A stretch of DNA of 64,000 nt from assembly GCF_023223525.1 (NCBI RefSeq), contig NZ_JALPRX010000026.1, positions 40,175-104,174 of the forward strand. The letters run 5' to 3'. The notes below the pieces were generated by a model. That model was not told the DNA's origin, ran no database searches, and was given only the letters and a program-made list of their open reading frames with translations. Below are positions 1-9,271 of the stretch, one piece after another (position 1 is the stretch's first letter; every line of letters starts with the position of its first letter). The translations under genes were made by a program, and so were the position numbers. The stretch comes from Roseomonas acroporae (GTDB lineage Bacteria > Pseudomonadota > Alphaproteobacteria > Acetobacterales > Acetobacteraceae).

Positions 1-42
1 CGTGCTGACGTGCCCGTGCTGACCTGCCCGTGCTGACGTGCG
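1..42. repeat. 14-bp tandem repeat, three copies
   Basis: Three consecutive 14-bp units starting CGTGCTGAC follow each other at the left edge, with one or two differences between units. They lie downstream of uraD and may continue beyond the window. No gene function is visible in them. Confidence 0.8.
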
Positions 43-90
43 AGGAGCCGCGACGGGGCCGCGCCTGACCGGAAGGCCGGCGCGGCCGGC

Positions 91-600
91 TCAGCCGGCG
101 AGGATCTGGTCGAGCCGGCCGCGGGTGATGTGGCCGACCTGATCGAGGTTGTTATCGATCTCCTCGTCGCGTGTGAGGGCGAGCCGGCGCTGCATCTCCG
201 CCTGCACCGACTGCCGCGTCGGGTGCAGTCGCAGGGCGACGATGCAGGGCATGTCGAATTTCTCGCGATAGGCGGCGTTGATCCGCTGCATCAGGTCGAA
301 CTCGTCGCGCGAGAGCCGCGTGAAGCCCAGCCGGTTCTGCTCGCCGGTCGACTCGGCGGTCAGCACGCCCTCCTGCGCCTCCTGCCCGGCCAGCTCGGGA
401 TGGCCGCGCAGCAGCGCCATCTGCCGCTCCTCCGGCGCGGCGCGCACCGCGCCCAGCATCGCCTCGTGCAGCGCATCGACCGAGGCGAAGGGGCGCGCCG
501 TCCAGGCGGCCTCGGCCACCCACGGCGCGTGCTCGAACACGCCCCCCAGGACGTCGATGAATTCGGCGCGGTCCAGTCCGTTCAGCGTCGGCAGGTCCAT
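91..600 (-). CDS. uraD: 2-oxo-4-hydroxy-4-carboxy-5-ureidoimidazoline (OHCU) decarboxylase
   Basis: This 169-residue protein matches UraD, which decarboxylates OHCU to S-allantoin after urate oxidase and HIU hydrolase in purine breakdown. The length is normal for the family. The catalytic histidine falls in RGHPEL at residue 67, and the conserved AESTGEQ segment places S84 and E87 where the family has its active-site residues. The start MDLPTLN is chosen because the longer frame upstream is arginine/proline-rich and not protein-like. Other ureide genes would be expected to the left, outside the window. Confidence 0.93.
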   Translation of the reverse strand: MDLPTLNGLDRAEFIDVLGGVFEHAPWVAEAAWTARPFASVDALHEAMLGAVRAAPEERQMALLRGHPELAGQEAQEGVLTAESTGEQNRLGFTRLSRDEFDLMQRINAAYREKFDMPCIVALRLHPTRQSVQAEMQRRLALTRDEEIDNNLDQVGHITRGRLDQILAG

Positions 601-747
601 CGTGGGCTCCGTATCGGCAGGGCAGGGACGGCGAGGCAACGGGGATGCCAGCCCGGCATGGCCGCCTGACATGCCATCGGGGTCGGCCGGTCGCCAGCGC
701 GCGTCGCGCCCCGGCGGAGCGTCGGGGCCGCCGCCGGAACGGTGCAC

Positions 748-777
748 CGGGGGGAGGGGCAGCGGGGGGAGGGGCAG
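748..777. repeat. 15-bp direct repeat, two copies
   Basis: Two perfect adjacent copies of a 15-bp G-rich unit lie just downstream of the stop codon of the FAD monooxygenase, in the 181-bp gap before uraD. No function is apparent. Confidence 0.75.
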
Positions 778-781
778 CGGG

Positions 782-2002
782 TCAGGCCGCGTCGGCCGGC
801 AGGTTCGGCAGCATCCCGGGTTCGGGCGGCCCGCCGTAGAGGCGGCGCAGCGCGGGCCGGAGGGCGGCCGGATCGCCGCGGGTGCGCTCGGCCGCGGGGG
901 CGCCGGGCAGCAGCGTGCCGGACAGGTCCCAGGAAAGCCGGCGCGCGAATTCGAGCCGCTCCCGCCGCAACAGCTCGAAGCGGGCGGGCACCGCCTCGGG
1001 GGCATCCGCATGCGCCAGCAGCGCGCCGAGCATCAGCGCATCCTCCACCGCCTGCGCGGCGCCCTGGCCGAGGGTCGGCACCATGGCGTGGGCCGCGTCG
1101 CCGATCAGCAGCAGGCGCTCGCCCGGCCGTCGCAGCGGCGGCACATGACGGACCCAGCCCCAGTGGAGCGTGGCCATGTGCCGCGCCAGGGCGTCCAGCA
1201 TCCAGCCGACCGGCGCGCAGGCCGGCCGCCCGGCCGGGACGAACAGGGCCCGCTGCGCCGCCGCGCTCCGCAGCCAGGCGGGCAGGCCGCTCTCCTCCGT
1301 GGCGGGCGGGGGAAGCCCGAAGGTGCCGGTGACGCAGGCCAGCCCGCCCGGCAGCCGGAAGCCCAGCAGCCGGTTGCCGCCGTTGAACCACTCGCCGACA
1401 TCGTCCAGCGGGCAGTCCCGATCGGCCGGCACCTGCAGCCGCCAGACGCAGACTCCGAGGCGCGAGGGCGGTGGCGCCCCCGCCGCGAGGTCGCGCAGCC
1501 GGCTGTAGCGCCCATCGGCCCCGATCAGCAGGTCGAAGGCGCCGTGCCGCACCAGCGCCCCGTCGTGTCTCGCGAAGACCGGCACCGGCCGGCCCGATCC
1601 GTCCGTCTCCAGCGCCTCCAGCATGTGCCCGTGCCGGACCGCCGCCGCCGGCGAGGCACGCAGTTGCGCCTTGAATTCCGTCCAGCCGATGCGCAGCCCG
1701 GGCTCCTCGGCCAGCGCCTCGAGGTCGAGCGACATCAGCGGCGTGCCGTCGGCGAGGGCGGCGGTCCAGCGTCGCAGCGGCAGCGAGACCGCCCGCAGCG
1801 CCGCGTGCCGCGCCGGCAGGTAGAGGCGCAGCGCCCGCAGCGCGTTCGGGCCGAGGCCGAAGCCGGTGTCCAACGCGTCGGCCTCGCCCTCGCGTGCCCG
1901 CTCGAAGGCCAGCACGTCGATGCCCGGCCGCCCGGCCAGGCTCTCCGCCAGCAGGCTGCCGGCGATTCCCGCACCGATGATTCCGATCCTCAATCGCGAC
2001 AC
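782..2002 (-). CDS. FAD-dependent monooxygenase (PHBH/salicylate hydroxylase type)
   Basis: A 406-residue flavoprotein monooxygenase of group A. The N-terminal Rossmann motif GIIGAGIAGS binds FAD, DLLIGADGRYS is the DG motif region, and LLLIGDAAHAMVPTLGQGAAQ is the second FAD motif near residue 290. These enzymes hydroxylate aromatic or related compounds using NAD(P)H and O2; the substrate cannot be read from sequence. No ATG is available at the start. I used the GTG at 2002; a TTG at 1993 has a better-spaced GGGGGG upstream and is an equally good choice. It is separated from uraD by 181 bp, so co-regulation with purine breakdown is possible but unproven. Confidence 0.85.
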   Translation of the reverse strand: MSRLRIGIIGAGIAGSLLAESLAGRPGIDVLAFERAREGEADALDTGFGLGPNALRALRLYLPARHAALRAVSLPLRRWTAALADGTPLMSLDLEALAEEPGLRIGWTEFKAQLRASPAAAVRHGHMLEALETDGSGRPVPVFARHDGALVRHGAFDLLIGADGRYSRLRDLAAGAPPPSRLGVCVWRLQVPADRDCPLDDVGEWFNGGNRLLGFRLPGGLACVTGTFGLPPPATEESGLPAWLRSAAAQRALFVPAGRPACAPVGWMLDALARHMATLHWGWVRHVPPLRRPGERLLLIGDAAHAMVPTLGQGAAQAVEDALMLGALLAHADAPEAVPARFELLRRERLEFARRLSWDLSGTLLPGAPAAERTRGDPAALRPALRRLYGGPPEPGMLPNLPADAA

Positions 2003-2521
2003 CCCCCCGGCCGCGGAACGGCGCCGGGTTTGCCGTCCGGATCGCCCTCGCCACGCGGCGCCGTCCCGTGACCGCCGGTCGGCCGACGGCCTGGCGATTC
2101 CCGCATCTCCCTGTCGATCCCGCTGCCTTCCAAGCCTTCGCTTCCCCCTCCGGCCGGGCACGCCGGCGGGCGGCCGGCACCATCCGCGCGACGTGCCGTC
2201 CCCGAGCCGCTGGCCGGCACCGCCGGGACATGGTTTCGGGAACGTTTCCGCAGTGGTTTCTGCAATCGGCGGGCCAGGAGGGAGGCGCGCCGGGCGGGGG
2301 CGGCGGCCGGGCAGGGTTCGGGGCGACGGCGCCGGTCGCCTCGCCACGAGGCGGGAGAGGCGCGGCCGGCCGGGGCGCCGCCGCCGTTTCTGCACTTCTC
2401 TTGGGCAACTGTTCCAGGCAAGCGGCATAACGCCACGGCGCATTGATCGGATCGGCCGACGGGCCCAAATTGGCAGGGCGGTGCGGGTTTCTTCCCGATC
2501 CGTACAGGTACGGAACCGCGC
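2003..2521. other. 519-bp gap between divergent genes
   Basis: No credible gene was found here. The gap separates the minus-strand monooxygenase from the plus-strand kinase and must hold both promoters. An inverted repeat, CCGTAC-AG-GTACGG, lies at 2500-2513, only 8 bases before the kinase start codon, where a Shine-Dalgarno sequence would normally be. It could be an operator or a translation-blocking hairpin. Confidence 0.4.
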
Positions 2522-4147
2522 ATGACGTCGTCGCCCGCGCCCCCGCCCACGCCACGCTGCGGAGAGGCCGAACGGCTCGCCGCGCTCGCGGCCTGCGGCA
2601 TCCTGGACACCGCGCCGGAACCCGAATTCGACGACCTCGCCAGGCTGGCCGCCGGCATCTGCGAGGCGCCCGTGGCGCTGGTGAGCCTGATCGACGCCGA
2701 GCGGCAATGGTTCAAGAGCGCCGTCGGCCTCGGTGTCCGCCAGACCCCGCTCGACACCTCGATCTGCGCGCACGCGATCCATCACGAGGCCCCCTTCGTC
2801 GTCCCCGACACCCTGCGCGATCCGCGCTTCGCCGGGATGGCCGTGGTCGTCGGGCCACCGCGGCTGCGCTTCTACGCCGGCGTGCCGCTGCGCGACGCGG
2901 CCGGGGTGGCGATCGGCATGCTCTGCGTGCTCGACCGGGAGCCGCGGCCGCAGGGGCTGACGTCATGGCAGGTCTTCGCCCTGACCGTGCTGGCGCGTCA
3001 GGTCATGTCGCTGATCGGGATGCGCCGCGCCGTCACCGCCGCCGATGCCGGCCTGGCCGAGAGCGAGGCGCGCTACCGCGCCCTCTACCGCCGGACGCCG
3101 ACGCCGCTGCACTCGCTGGACCCGCAGGGCCGGCTGCTGGCCGTGAGCGATCGCTGGCTGGAACTGCTCGGCTACGGGGAGGAGGAGGTGATCGGCCGGC
3201 CGCTGACCGACTTCCTCGACGAATCGGCCCGGCGCGATTTCCCGGGGACCTGGGCGCGCATGCGGCGGGAGGGAATGCTGCGCGGGCATCCCGCCTGCTT
3301 CCTGCGCCGTTCCGGCGAGAGGCTGGAGGCGCTGGTCTGGGCCCGCGCCGAGACCGACGCCGAGGGCCGCTTCCGCCACAGCGTCGGCTGCCTCGTCGAC
3401 GTCACCGGCCAGCGGGAGCTGGAGGAGGCGCTGCGCCAGTCGCAGAAGCTGGAGGCGCTCGGCCAGCTCTCCGCCGGCGTGGCGCACGACTTCGCCAACG
3501 TGCTGCAGGCGACGATGGGCGGGCTGGCGGCGGCCGAGGCGCGGCTCCACCAGCCGGACCGGGCCCGCCAGATCCTGCGCATGACGCGCGATGCGGTGGA
3601 GCGCGGCATCTCGCTGGCGCGGCGCATGCTCAGCTTCGCCCGCAAGGAGGCGACGGCGCCGGAGGCGGTGGAGGTCGCCGCCGTGCTCGACGGGCTGCGC
3701 GAGCTGCTCGGCCGGGTCGCCGGGCCCGGGGTCCGGGTCGTGGTGGAGGCGCCGGCGGCGCTGCCGGCGGTGTCGGCCGACCGTTCGCAGCTCGATCTCG
3801 TGCTGCTCAACCTGGCGATCAACGCGCGGGACGCGATGCCCCGGGGCGGCACGCTGTGCGTCTCGGCCTGCTGCGTGCCGCCGGAGGAAGAAGCCCGCGA
3901 GCCCGGCCTGCGCGCCCCGCATCTGCGCCTGGCGATCACCGACAACGGCGTCGGCATGCCGCCCGAGGTGCTGGCCCGTGCCGGCGAGCCGTTCTTCACC
4001 ACCAAGTCGCGCGGCCAGGGCACCGGACTCGGCCTGTCCATGGCGCGCGGCTTCTGCGAGCAGGTCGGCGGGGCGCTGCGGATCGACAGCCGTGTCGGCG
4101 AGGGGACGACGGTGGCCCTGCTGCTGCCCTGCGCGGCGGCGGACTGA
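2522..4147 (+). CDS. GAF-PAS sensor histidine kinase
   Basis: A 541-residue soluble kinase with no membrane segments. A GAF domain covers roughly residues 15-165, a PAS domain about 180-300, then a HisKA-type dimerisation domain with the phospho-accepting His322 in GVAHDFANV, and an HATPase domain from about 400 with the N box (LLNLAINARDAM), DNGVGMP and GTGLGLSMA. The AHDFxN form is typical of hybrid-type kinases, but no receiver domain follows and no response-regulator gene is adjacent, so the partner is elsewhere. The signal is unknown. The start codon sits right after a short inverted repeat. Confidence 0.92.
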   Translation: MTSSPAPPPTPRCGEAERLAALAACGILDTAPEPEFDDLARLAAGICEAPVALVSLIDAERQWFKSAVGLGVRQTPLDTSICAHAIHHEAPFVVPDTLRDPRFAGMAVVVGPPRLRFYAGVPLRDAAGVAIGMLCVLDREPRPQGLTSWQVFALTVLARQVMSLIGMRRAVTAADAGLAESEARYRALYRRTPTPLHSLDPQGRLLAVSDRWLELLGYGEEEVIGRPLTDFLDESARRDFPGTWARMRREGMLRGHPACFLRRSGERLEALVWARAETDAEGRFRHSVGCLVDVTGQRELEEALRQSQKLEALGQLSAGVAHDFANVLQATMGGLAAAEARLHQPDRARQILRMTRDAVERGISLARRMLSFARKEATAPEAVEVAAVLDGLRELLGRVAGPGVRVVVEAPAALPAVSADRSQLDLVLLNLAINARDAMPRGGTLCVSACCVPPEEEAREPGLRAPHLRLAITDNGVGMPPEVLARAGEPFFTTKSRGQGTGLGLSMARGFCEQVGGALRIDSRVGEGTTVALLLPCAAAD

Positions 4148-4268
4148 GCGCCTCGCGCGGCCCCTCGCGTGGCCGGTCGTCTCGCCGGGCAGGGTGTCGC
4201 GCGGGAAGCGGCCACGCGGCCCTTCCCGCGCGGGCGTGTCGGGCGCTGCCCGGCACGCCCTGCCCGGA

Positions 4269-4724
4269 TCAGGCCCTGACCTTCTCCACCTGCACCACCT
4301 CCTCGACCTTCCGCGTCGCCGCGTCGGGCGGCGTCTCGGCGCTCGGGAAGTTCAGCTCCACCGCGACGCCGTCCGGGTCGTGCATGAAGATCTGCGTCTG
4401 CCGGTCGCGCGGGATCACCCGCACCTCGTGCCGCACGCCGCGCGCGTCGAGCCGCTCGCGCATCTCCTTGAGTCCGGTGCAGGAGAAGGCGATGTGGTCG
4501 AACAGCCCGGTGGGGCCGGGCTCGCGCGCCGGGCCGCCCAGCTCCTCCACCTTCGGCCCGATCAGGTGCACCGTCGGGTTGCCGCCGCAGTAGAGCCAGT
4601 AGCCGGGGAAGGCGAGCGGCGGCCGGTAACCGACCTCCAGCCCCAGCAGGTCGACGTAGAAGTCCTTCGTGGCTTCCAGATCGACCGGCTTGATCGTGTA
4701 GTGGTTCAGCGCGTTCAGGCCCAT
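4269..4724 (-). CDS. VOC-family protein (glyoxalase / extradiol dioxygenase fold)
   Basis: A 151-residue single-domain vicinal-oxygen-chelate protein. It starts ALNHYTIKPVDLEATKDFYVDLLGLE and ends with HDPDGVAVELNFP. The metal ligands are probably the His near residue 8, the His in FDHIAF and the Glu in VELN. It is the last gene of a minus-strand set with a flavin monooxygenase and an MFS transporter, so a role as a ring-cleavage dioxygenase or isomerase of an aromatic pathway is a reasonable inference. The start at 4724 follows an AGGAGAC-like ribosome binding site. Confidence 0.85.
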   Translation of the reverse strand: MGLNALNHYTIKPVDLEATKDFYVDLLGLEVGYRPPLAFPGYWLYCGGNPTVHLIGPKVEELGGPAREPGPTGLFDHIAFSCTGLKEMRERLDARGVRHEVRVIPRDRQTQIFMHDPDGVAVELNFPSAETPPDAATRKVEEVVQVEKVRA

Positions 4725-4807
4725 CTGGCCGTCTCCTCGTTTCCCGTGTCGCGGCGCCGGATCCCGCCGCCGTGGGGGCGGCGCCGCTGCCCTGCCGCCG
4801 ACGCCGC

Positions 4808-6064
4808 TCAGAGAGCGCGCGCCGGAACCGCCAGCCCCAGCATATGCTGCCCCACCGACTCGAAATGCGCGAGGCGTCCCTGCAATTGCTGGGTCACGGC
4901 GTTCACGTCGCGGAAGCGGCGCTCGAAGGGGTTGCTCTCGAAGATCGCCGTGGCGCCCGCCTCGCGCCAGCAGACCGAGACCACCGCCGCCGCCTCGTGG
5001 ATCGCCCAGGTGGTGGCCATGCGGATCGCGGCGCGGTGGTCCATCGGCACGGCGTCGGCGTCCAGCGTCGCCTCCCACGCCTCGCGCAGCGCCTCCAGCA
5101 GCCCGGCGCGGGCGCCGCGCAGCCTGGCCTCGGCCTGGGCGAGGGTGCCCTGCAGCACCGGGCTGTCGCGCAGCGAGCGGGCGGCCTGGCTCGGCGTCTT
5201 CTTCCGCGCCAGGGCGACCAGCGCATCCAGCGAGGCGCGGGCGAGGCCGAGCGCCACCCCGGCGAAGCCGGCGGCGTAGAGATGCGTCGAGGTGAAGCGG
5301 TAGAGCGGGCCGGGCGCGAGCTCCGTCCGCACCGCCTCGCGGTCGTACACGTAGCCCTCGGGCACGAACAGGTCGGTGACGGCGTAGGTGTCGCTGCCGG
5401 TGCCGCGCAGGCCCATCACCTGCCAGACGTCGCGTATCTCGGCCGCCGCGCGCGGGAACAGCGCGGTGCGTTCCAGCGGCGCCCCGTCCGGGCCGCGCCG
5501 GGGCGTGCCGTCCGCGTCGAGAAGCTGGCAGTGGCCGCCGAGGAAGTTGGCGTGCCGGCTGCCGCTGGCGAATTGCCAGGTGCCGCTGACCAGCCAGCCG
5601 CCCTCGACCGGCCGCACCCGCCCGGCCGGGCCGAAGCCCCAGGCCAGCGCCGCGCGCGGATCGCCCCACACGGCGCGCGCCACCTCGGGTGACACGCTGG
5701 CGGCGCTCATCGAGCAGCCGGAGGCCTGGTTGACGCACCAGGCAACGCTGCCGTCGCCGCGGGCGAGCTGCTCGATCATCCGCACATGGGTGGCCGGGTC
5801 GAGCTCGTCGCCGCCCTGGTCGCGCGGGATCAGGCAGCGGAACAGGCCGGCCGCGTGCAGCGCGTCCAGCACCTCCGGCGTGATGGCGCGCTCCTGCTCG
5901 ATGCGCGGGGCGTGGGCCTCGATCAGCGGCACCAGCGCGCGGGCCAGGGCGACCGGGTCGCGCGGCGCCGGGGCGGCCGATGCGGCGGCCAGCGGGGTGC
6001 CCGGGCTGGCGAAGGGGAGTTCCACCACCTCCGCGCGACGCTTCAGGTCGAGGGGGGCGTTCAT
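4808..6064 (-). CDS. acyl-CoA-dehydrogenase-like flavin monooxygenase
   Basis: A 418-residue protein with the acyl-CoA dehydrogenase fold: N-terminal helices, a central beta domain (GGWLVSGTWQFASGS) and a C-terminal helical domain. The catalytic glutamate of true dehydrogenases is not evident. The sequence resembles the two-component group D hydroxylases such as HsaA and PigM-type enzymes, which use reduced flavin from a partner reductase to hydroxylate aromatics. No reductase is encoded next to it. It lies between the VOC gene and the MFS gene on the same strand, which supports a shared degradation pathway. Start is ATG at 6064. Confidence 0.82.
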   Translation of the reverse strand: MNAPLDLKRRAEVVELPFASPGTPLAAASAAPAPRDPVALARALVPLIEAHAPRIEQERAITPEVLDALHAAGLFRCLIPRDQGGDELDPATHVRMIEQLARGDGSVAWCVNQASGCSMSAASVSPEVARAVWGDPRAALAWGFGPAGRVRPVEGGWLVSGTWQFASGSRHANFLGGHCQLLDADGTPRRGPDGAPLERTALFPRAAAEIRDVWQVMGLRGTGSDTYAVTDLFVPEGYVYDREAVRTELAPGPLYRFTSTHLYAAGFAGVALGLARASLDALVALARKKTPSQAARSLRDSPVLQGTLAQAEARLRGARAGLLEALREAWEATLDADAVPMDHRAAIRMATTWAIHEAAAVVSVCWREAGATAIFESNPFERRFRDVNAVTQQLQGRLAHFESVGQHMLGLAVPARAL

Positions 6065-6164
6065 GCCTGGGCCATCCCTTTCCGGGAACGCTTGATCCGA
6101 GGCAGGCCGGAAGGCGTGCCGGGGGAGCGGGCGGGAGCGGCGCCCGACCGCGGGGCGGCGGCGC

Positions 6165-7616
6165 TCACGCGCCCACCGCCGGCGGGCGCGCCGCCTCGGC
6201 GGTGACGGCCATGGCGCCGGCAGGGACACCGACCGTCGCGCCCGCCGCGGCGCCGCCGGTCAGCGAGCGGTCGATCTCGCCGATCGAGCGGCCCCGCGTC
6301 TCGATGCCGAAGAAGAGGAACATCACGCCCACCAGCGCGAACCAGCCCGCGAGGTAGAGGAAGGCCGGCACGATCTGCTCCACCGTCGCCTCGGGCTTGA
6401 TGACGTTGGAACTGCCGACCACCAGCGCCAGCCCCAGCGGCCCGATGATCTTGCCGATGCCGCCGAAGCCGTAGGCCGAGCCCATGCCGGTGGTGCGCAG
6501 CGAGGCCGGCCAGACCTCGGCCGCGTAGGGGCCGATGATGGCGAAGCCGCCATCGACGAAGACATAGGCCGCGATCAGCAGCAGCCAGAAGGCCGAGACG
6601 CCGAAGAGGACCTCGTTGTGGTAGAGGCCCGCCAGCACGATGAAGGCCGCGCCCGCGAAGCCCGCGAGCCCGCCCGAGGCGCGTCGGCCGATCCCGTCCG
6701 ACAGCCAGGAGAACAGGAAGCGCCCGGCGAGCCCGCCCAGCGTGACCAGGATCATCAGCGAGGAGGCCTGCGCCGGCGGTACGTGCAGCAGCAGCACGAA
6801 CAGCGTCGGCGCCCAGAGGGTGAGGCCGTAGGAGCCGGTCTGGCCGCCGAGGTTGGTCAGCCAGGAGACGGCCAGGCTGCGCGGGTGGCGGAACAGCTCG
6901 CGCCAGTCGGACTCCGGCGGCGTGGACCGGGCCTCGGGCAGCGGCAGGCTGCGCGGATCGACCTCCAGCGCCCAGGCGACGGAGCGCCGCGCCTCCTCGC
7001 GCCGGCCCTGGCGCAGCAGCCAGTGCGGCGATTCCGGCACCCACATGCGCACCAGCAGCACCAGCAGCGCCGGCAGCACGCCGACCGCGAACAGGCCGCG
7101 CCAGCCGATCAGCGGCGCCAGCAGCGCCGCCAGCACGGCGCCGAGCATGGTGCCCACCGGGATGAAGGAGGTGACCAGCCCGCCGATGCGGCCGCGCTTG
7201 GACTTCGGCATGAACTCCTGCACCAGCGGCAGGTCCACGCAGTAGAGGCCGCCCACGCCGAAGCCGACGACGAAGCGGAAGGCGGTGAGCCAGAGCCAGC
7301 CGCCATCGGGCGTGAAGGCGAGGGCGCCGGTGGCGATCGAGAAGTTCAGGATGGTGGCGACGAAGACCGGGCGGCGGCCGATGCGGTCGGCCATCCGGCC
7401 CCAGAACACGGCGCCGAGCATGGCGCCGATGCCCGAGGAGAGCAGGATCACCGCCGACTGGCCGAAGGTGAGCTGCCACGGCCCGACCACGAAGGCGAGC
7501 ACGAAGCCGATCAGGAAGTAGTCGAAGAATTCGAGCATGTCCCCGAGCACGGCGGCGACGACGATGCGCCGCTGGTTGCCGGTCAGGGTCGTGCGCCGGT
7601 CGAGCGCCTCCAGCAT
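6165..7616 (-). CDS. MFS transporter, probably for an aromatic acid or similar carboxylate
   Basis: A 483-residue protein with about twelve hydrophobic segments and the MFS signature GRMADRIGRRPVF between segments 2 and 3, with a second copy (SWLSDGIGRRAS) in the C half. DxxEFFDYF in the first segment is typical of the sugar-porter and aromatic-acid:H+ symporter groups. A strong GGGGGAGGAA ribosome binding site precedes the ATG at 7616. It is the first gene of the minus-strand operon with the flavin monooxygenase and VOC gene, and faces a divergent TetR gene. Confidence 0.88.
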   Translation of the reverse strand: MLEALDRRTTLTGNQRRIVVAAVLGDMLEFFDYFLIGFVLAFVVGPWQLTFGQSAVILLSSGIGAMLGAVFWGRMADRIGRRPVFVATILNFSIATGALAFTPDGGWLWLTAFRFVVGFGVGGLYCVDLPLVQEFMPKSKRGRIGGLVTSFIPVGTMLGAVLAALLAPLIGWRGLFAVGVLPALLVLLVRMWVPESPHWLLRQGRREEARRSVAWALEVDPRSLPLPEARSTPPESDWRELFRHPRSLAVSWLTNLGGQTGSYGLTLWAPTLFVLLLHVPPAQASSLMILVTLGGLAGRFLFSWLSDGIGRRASGGLAGFAGAAFIVLAGLYHNEVLFGVSAFWLLLIAAYVFVDGGFAIIGPYAAEVWPASLRTTGMGSAYGFGGIGKIIGPLGLALVVGSSNVIKPEATVEQIVPAFLYLAGWFALVGVMFLFFGIETRGRSIGEIDRSLTGGAAAGATVGVPAGAMAVTAEAARPPAVGA

Positions 7617-8026
7617 CCGCGTTCCTCCCCCTGTTTCCCGACCACCGGGAGGACGGGCGCGGCGGGTGCGTCCCGTCCGGTGCCGTGTCGCCCTGGTGGC
7701 GGCGGCCGGCCTCGGCCTGCCGGACCCGGCCGCGCGGCGGCCCCGGGGCGGCGCCGCCACGATCGGGTGGAGGCGCGTGTCGGGTGCGGCGTTCGGGTTC
7801 GATAGGGGGCTGGTTTTATCGGTCGCCTGACCAAATCTCGCGCGCGTGATTGTTCCATGTCAAGGCGGATCGCCGGGCGGTGCGCTCCGCTGCCGGCGGC
7901 CGGGCGGCGCGCCGCCGTCCCGGTCTTTCCTCTTGCCTGCGGCAGCGGTGCTGGCGGACGAAGGGGAGGGATGCACGCGACCGGAGACATGTCGCGGCGG
8001 GCGGGCAGGGCTGGAGACGCGACTTG
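7617..8026. other. 410-bp divergent promoter region (MFS operon / TetR)
   Basis: No gene is seen here. The region separates the MFS operon from the TetR gene. An AT-richer stretch at about 7811-7845 contains the inverted repeat GGTC-GCCT-GACC at 7821-7832, a candidate operator for the adjacent regulator. Confidence 0.4.
7821..7832. promoter_or_regulatory. candidate TetR operator
   Basis: A 4+4 bp inverted repeat lies in the least GC-rich part of the divergent intergenic region. The position fits autoregulation and control of the MFS operon, but the repeat is short and could be chance. Confidence 0.3.
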
Positions 8027-8842
8027 ATGGCGTATGCGAGAGAGAACGCCTTTCCGGCGCGGCATGGCCCGGAAGGGATCGGGCCGGACGGCGAGCGGGC
8101 GGGCCGGCCGGGCAGCCGGGCGACGGGGAGTCCGGGCCAGGCGGCGGGAAGTCCGGGCGGCCGGTCGGGCGCCACGCGCGAGCGCATCCTCGACACGGCG
8201 CAGGCGCTGTTCGCGGAGCAGGGCTACGCGGCCACCTCGACCCGCGCGATCGCGCAGGCGGCGGGCGTGAACCTAGCGCAGCTGCACTACCACTTCGGCT
8301 CCAAGCGGGACCTGTTCAAGGCGGCCTACCAACGCGGCGCCGAGCCCGTCACCGAGGCGCGCCGACGCCATCTCGACGCGGCCGAGGCGGCGTGGCCGGG
8401 CGGCGACATCCCGCTGGCCGAGCTGGTGCGCGGCTTCGTCGCGCCCTTCATGCTGAACGGCGCCTCGCCGGAGGGCAGCGCCACCATGCGGATGCACGCG
8501 CGGCTGAACACCGAGCCGGAAGGGCTGGGCGGCGAGGTGCTGAGCGCCGTCTACGACGAGACGACCCTGGCCTATGTGGAGGCCTTCGCCCGCGCCCTGC
8601 CGCATCTGCGGCGCGAGACGCTGTGCTGGCGCCTCTACTTCATGATGGGCGCCTACCGCTACACGCTGCTGCACACCGGGCGGCTCGAGATGATGTCGCG
8701 CGGCGCCTGCGATTCCCGCGACTTCGAGGCGGCGATGGCCGAGATCGTGCCCTTCCTGTGCGCCGGGCTGGCGGCGCCGGAGGCCGGCTTCCCGGTCGTG
8801 GCGGAACGGCACGACGCGGCGGCGGGACGGATGAGCGGTTGA
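8027..8842 (+). CDS. TetR/AcrR-family transcriptional regulator
   Basis: A 271-residue regulator. The helix-turn-helix domain occupies about residues 45-95 (RERILDTAQALFAEQGYAAT then TRAIAQAAGVNLAQLHYHFGSKRDLF). The C-terminal ligand domain resembles the CecR/YbiH type. The first 40 residues are glycine- and proline-rich and disordered-looking. It is divergent from the MFS/flavin monooxygenase/VOC operon, so it probably represses that operon and responds to its substrate; this is inference from position. Confidence 0.9.
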   Translation: MAYARENAFPARHGPEGIGPDGERAGRPGSRATGSPGQAAGSPGGRSGATRERILDTAQALFAEQGYAATSTRAIAQAAGVNLAQLHYHFGSKRDLFKAAYQRGAEPVTEARRRHLDAAEAAWPGGDIPLAELVRGFVAPFMLNGASPEGSATMRMHARLNTEPEGLGGEVLSAVYDETTLAYVEAFARALPHLRRETLCWRLYFMMGAYRYTLLHTGRLEMMSRGACDSRDFEAAMAEIVPFLCAGLAAPEAGFPVVAERHDAAAGRMSG

Positions 8843-8905
8843 GCGCCTGGCGTGGACGGCGCCCGGTCGGGCGGTTCGAGTGGCCGGCCCGTCGTGGGGC
8901 CGGCG

Positions 8906-9271
8906 TCAGCCCGGCCCGCGCCCGGGGCCGGCGGCGGGATCGCCGCCCGCTCGATGGCCGGGCCGGAAGGACGGCGGATCGGCGAAGCGCCGCCGCTCCG
9001 GCACGCCGTCGAAATCCGCGGGCAGGGCGGGGGTGGCGAGATCGATGAGCAGGTCGAGCGGCGGTCGCCGCGCCGCCCGACGGGCCACCGCCGCGGCCAC
9101 GGTCGCGCGCGCCGCCGGCGGATCGGCCACGCCGCAACAGGGCAGGCGCAGCGCCAGCAGGTAGTCGGTGGCGTCCGCGAGCGCGTCCTCCGGCGCCACG
9201 CCGCGCCGGACCAGCGCGAGGAATCGGTCCACGATGGTGGTGGCGACGGGACAGGCCGGTGACGTCTCCAT
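8906..9271 (-). CDS. hypothetical small protein
   Basis: A 121-residue frame with a credible amino-acid mix over its first 85 residues (METSPACPVATTIVDRFLAL onwards, alternating helical segments), followed by a Pro/Gly-rich tail. I do not recognise the family. It lies alone between the TetR gene and the mobile island. A longer start at 9376 exists, but the extension is Ala/Pro-rich and unconvincing. Confidence 0.4.
   Translation of the reverse strand: METSPACPVATTIVDRFLALVRRGVAPEDALADATDYLLALRLPCCGVADPPAARATVAAAVARRAARRPPLDLLIDLATPALPADFDGVPERRRFADPPSFRPGHRAGGDPAAGPGRGPG

Noticed and set aside
582..2555. Very long open frames opposite or beside real genes throughout the window
   Set aside because: At this GC content, frames without stops are common. 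These are Arg/Ala/Pro-rich, lack domains and overlap genes with clear motifs.
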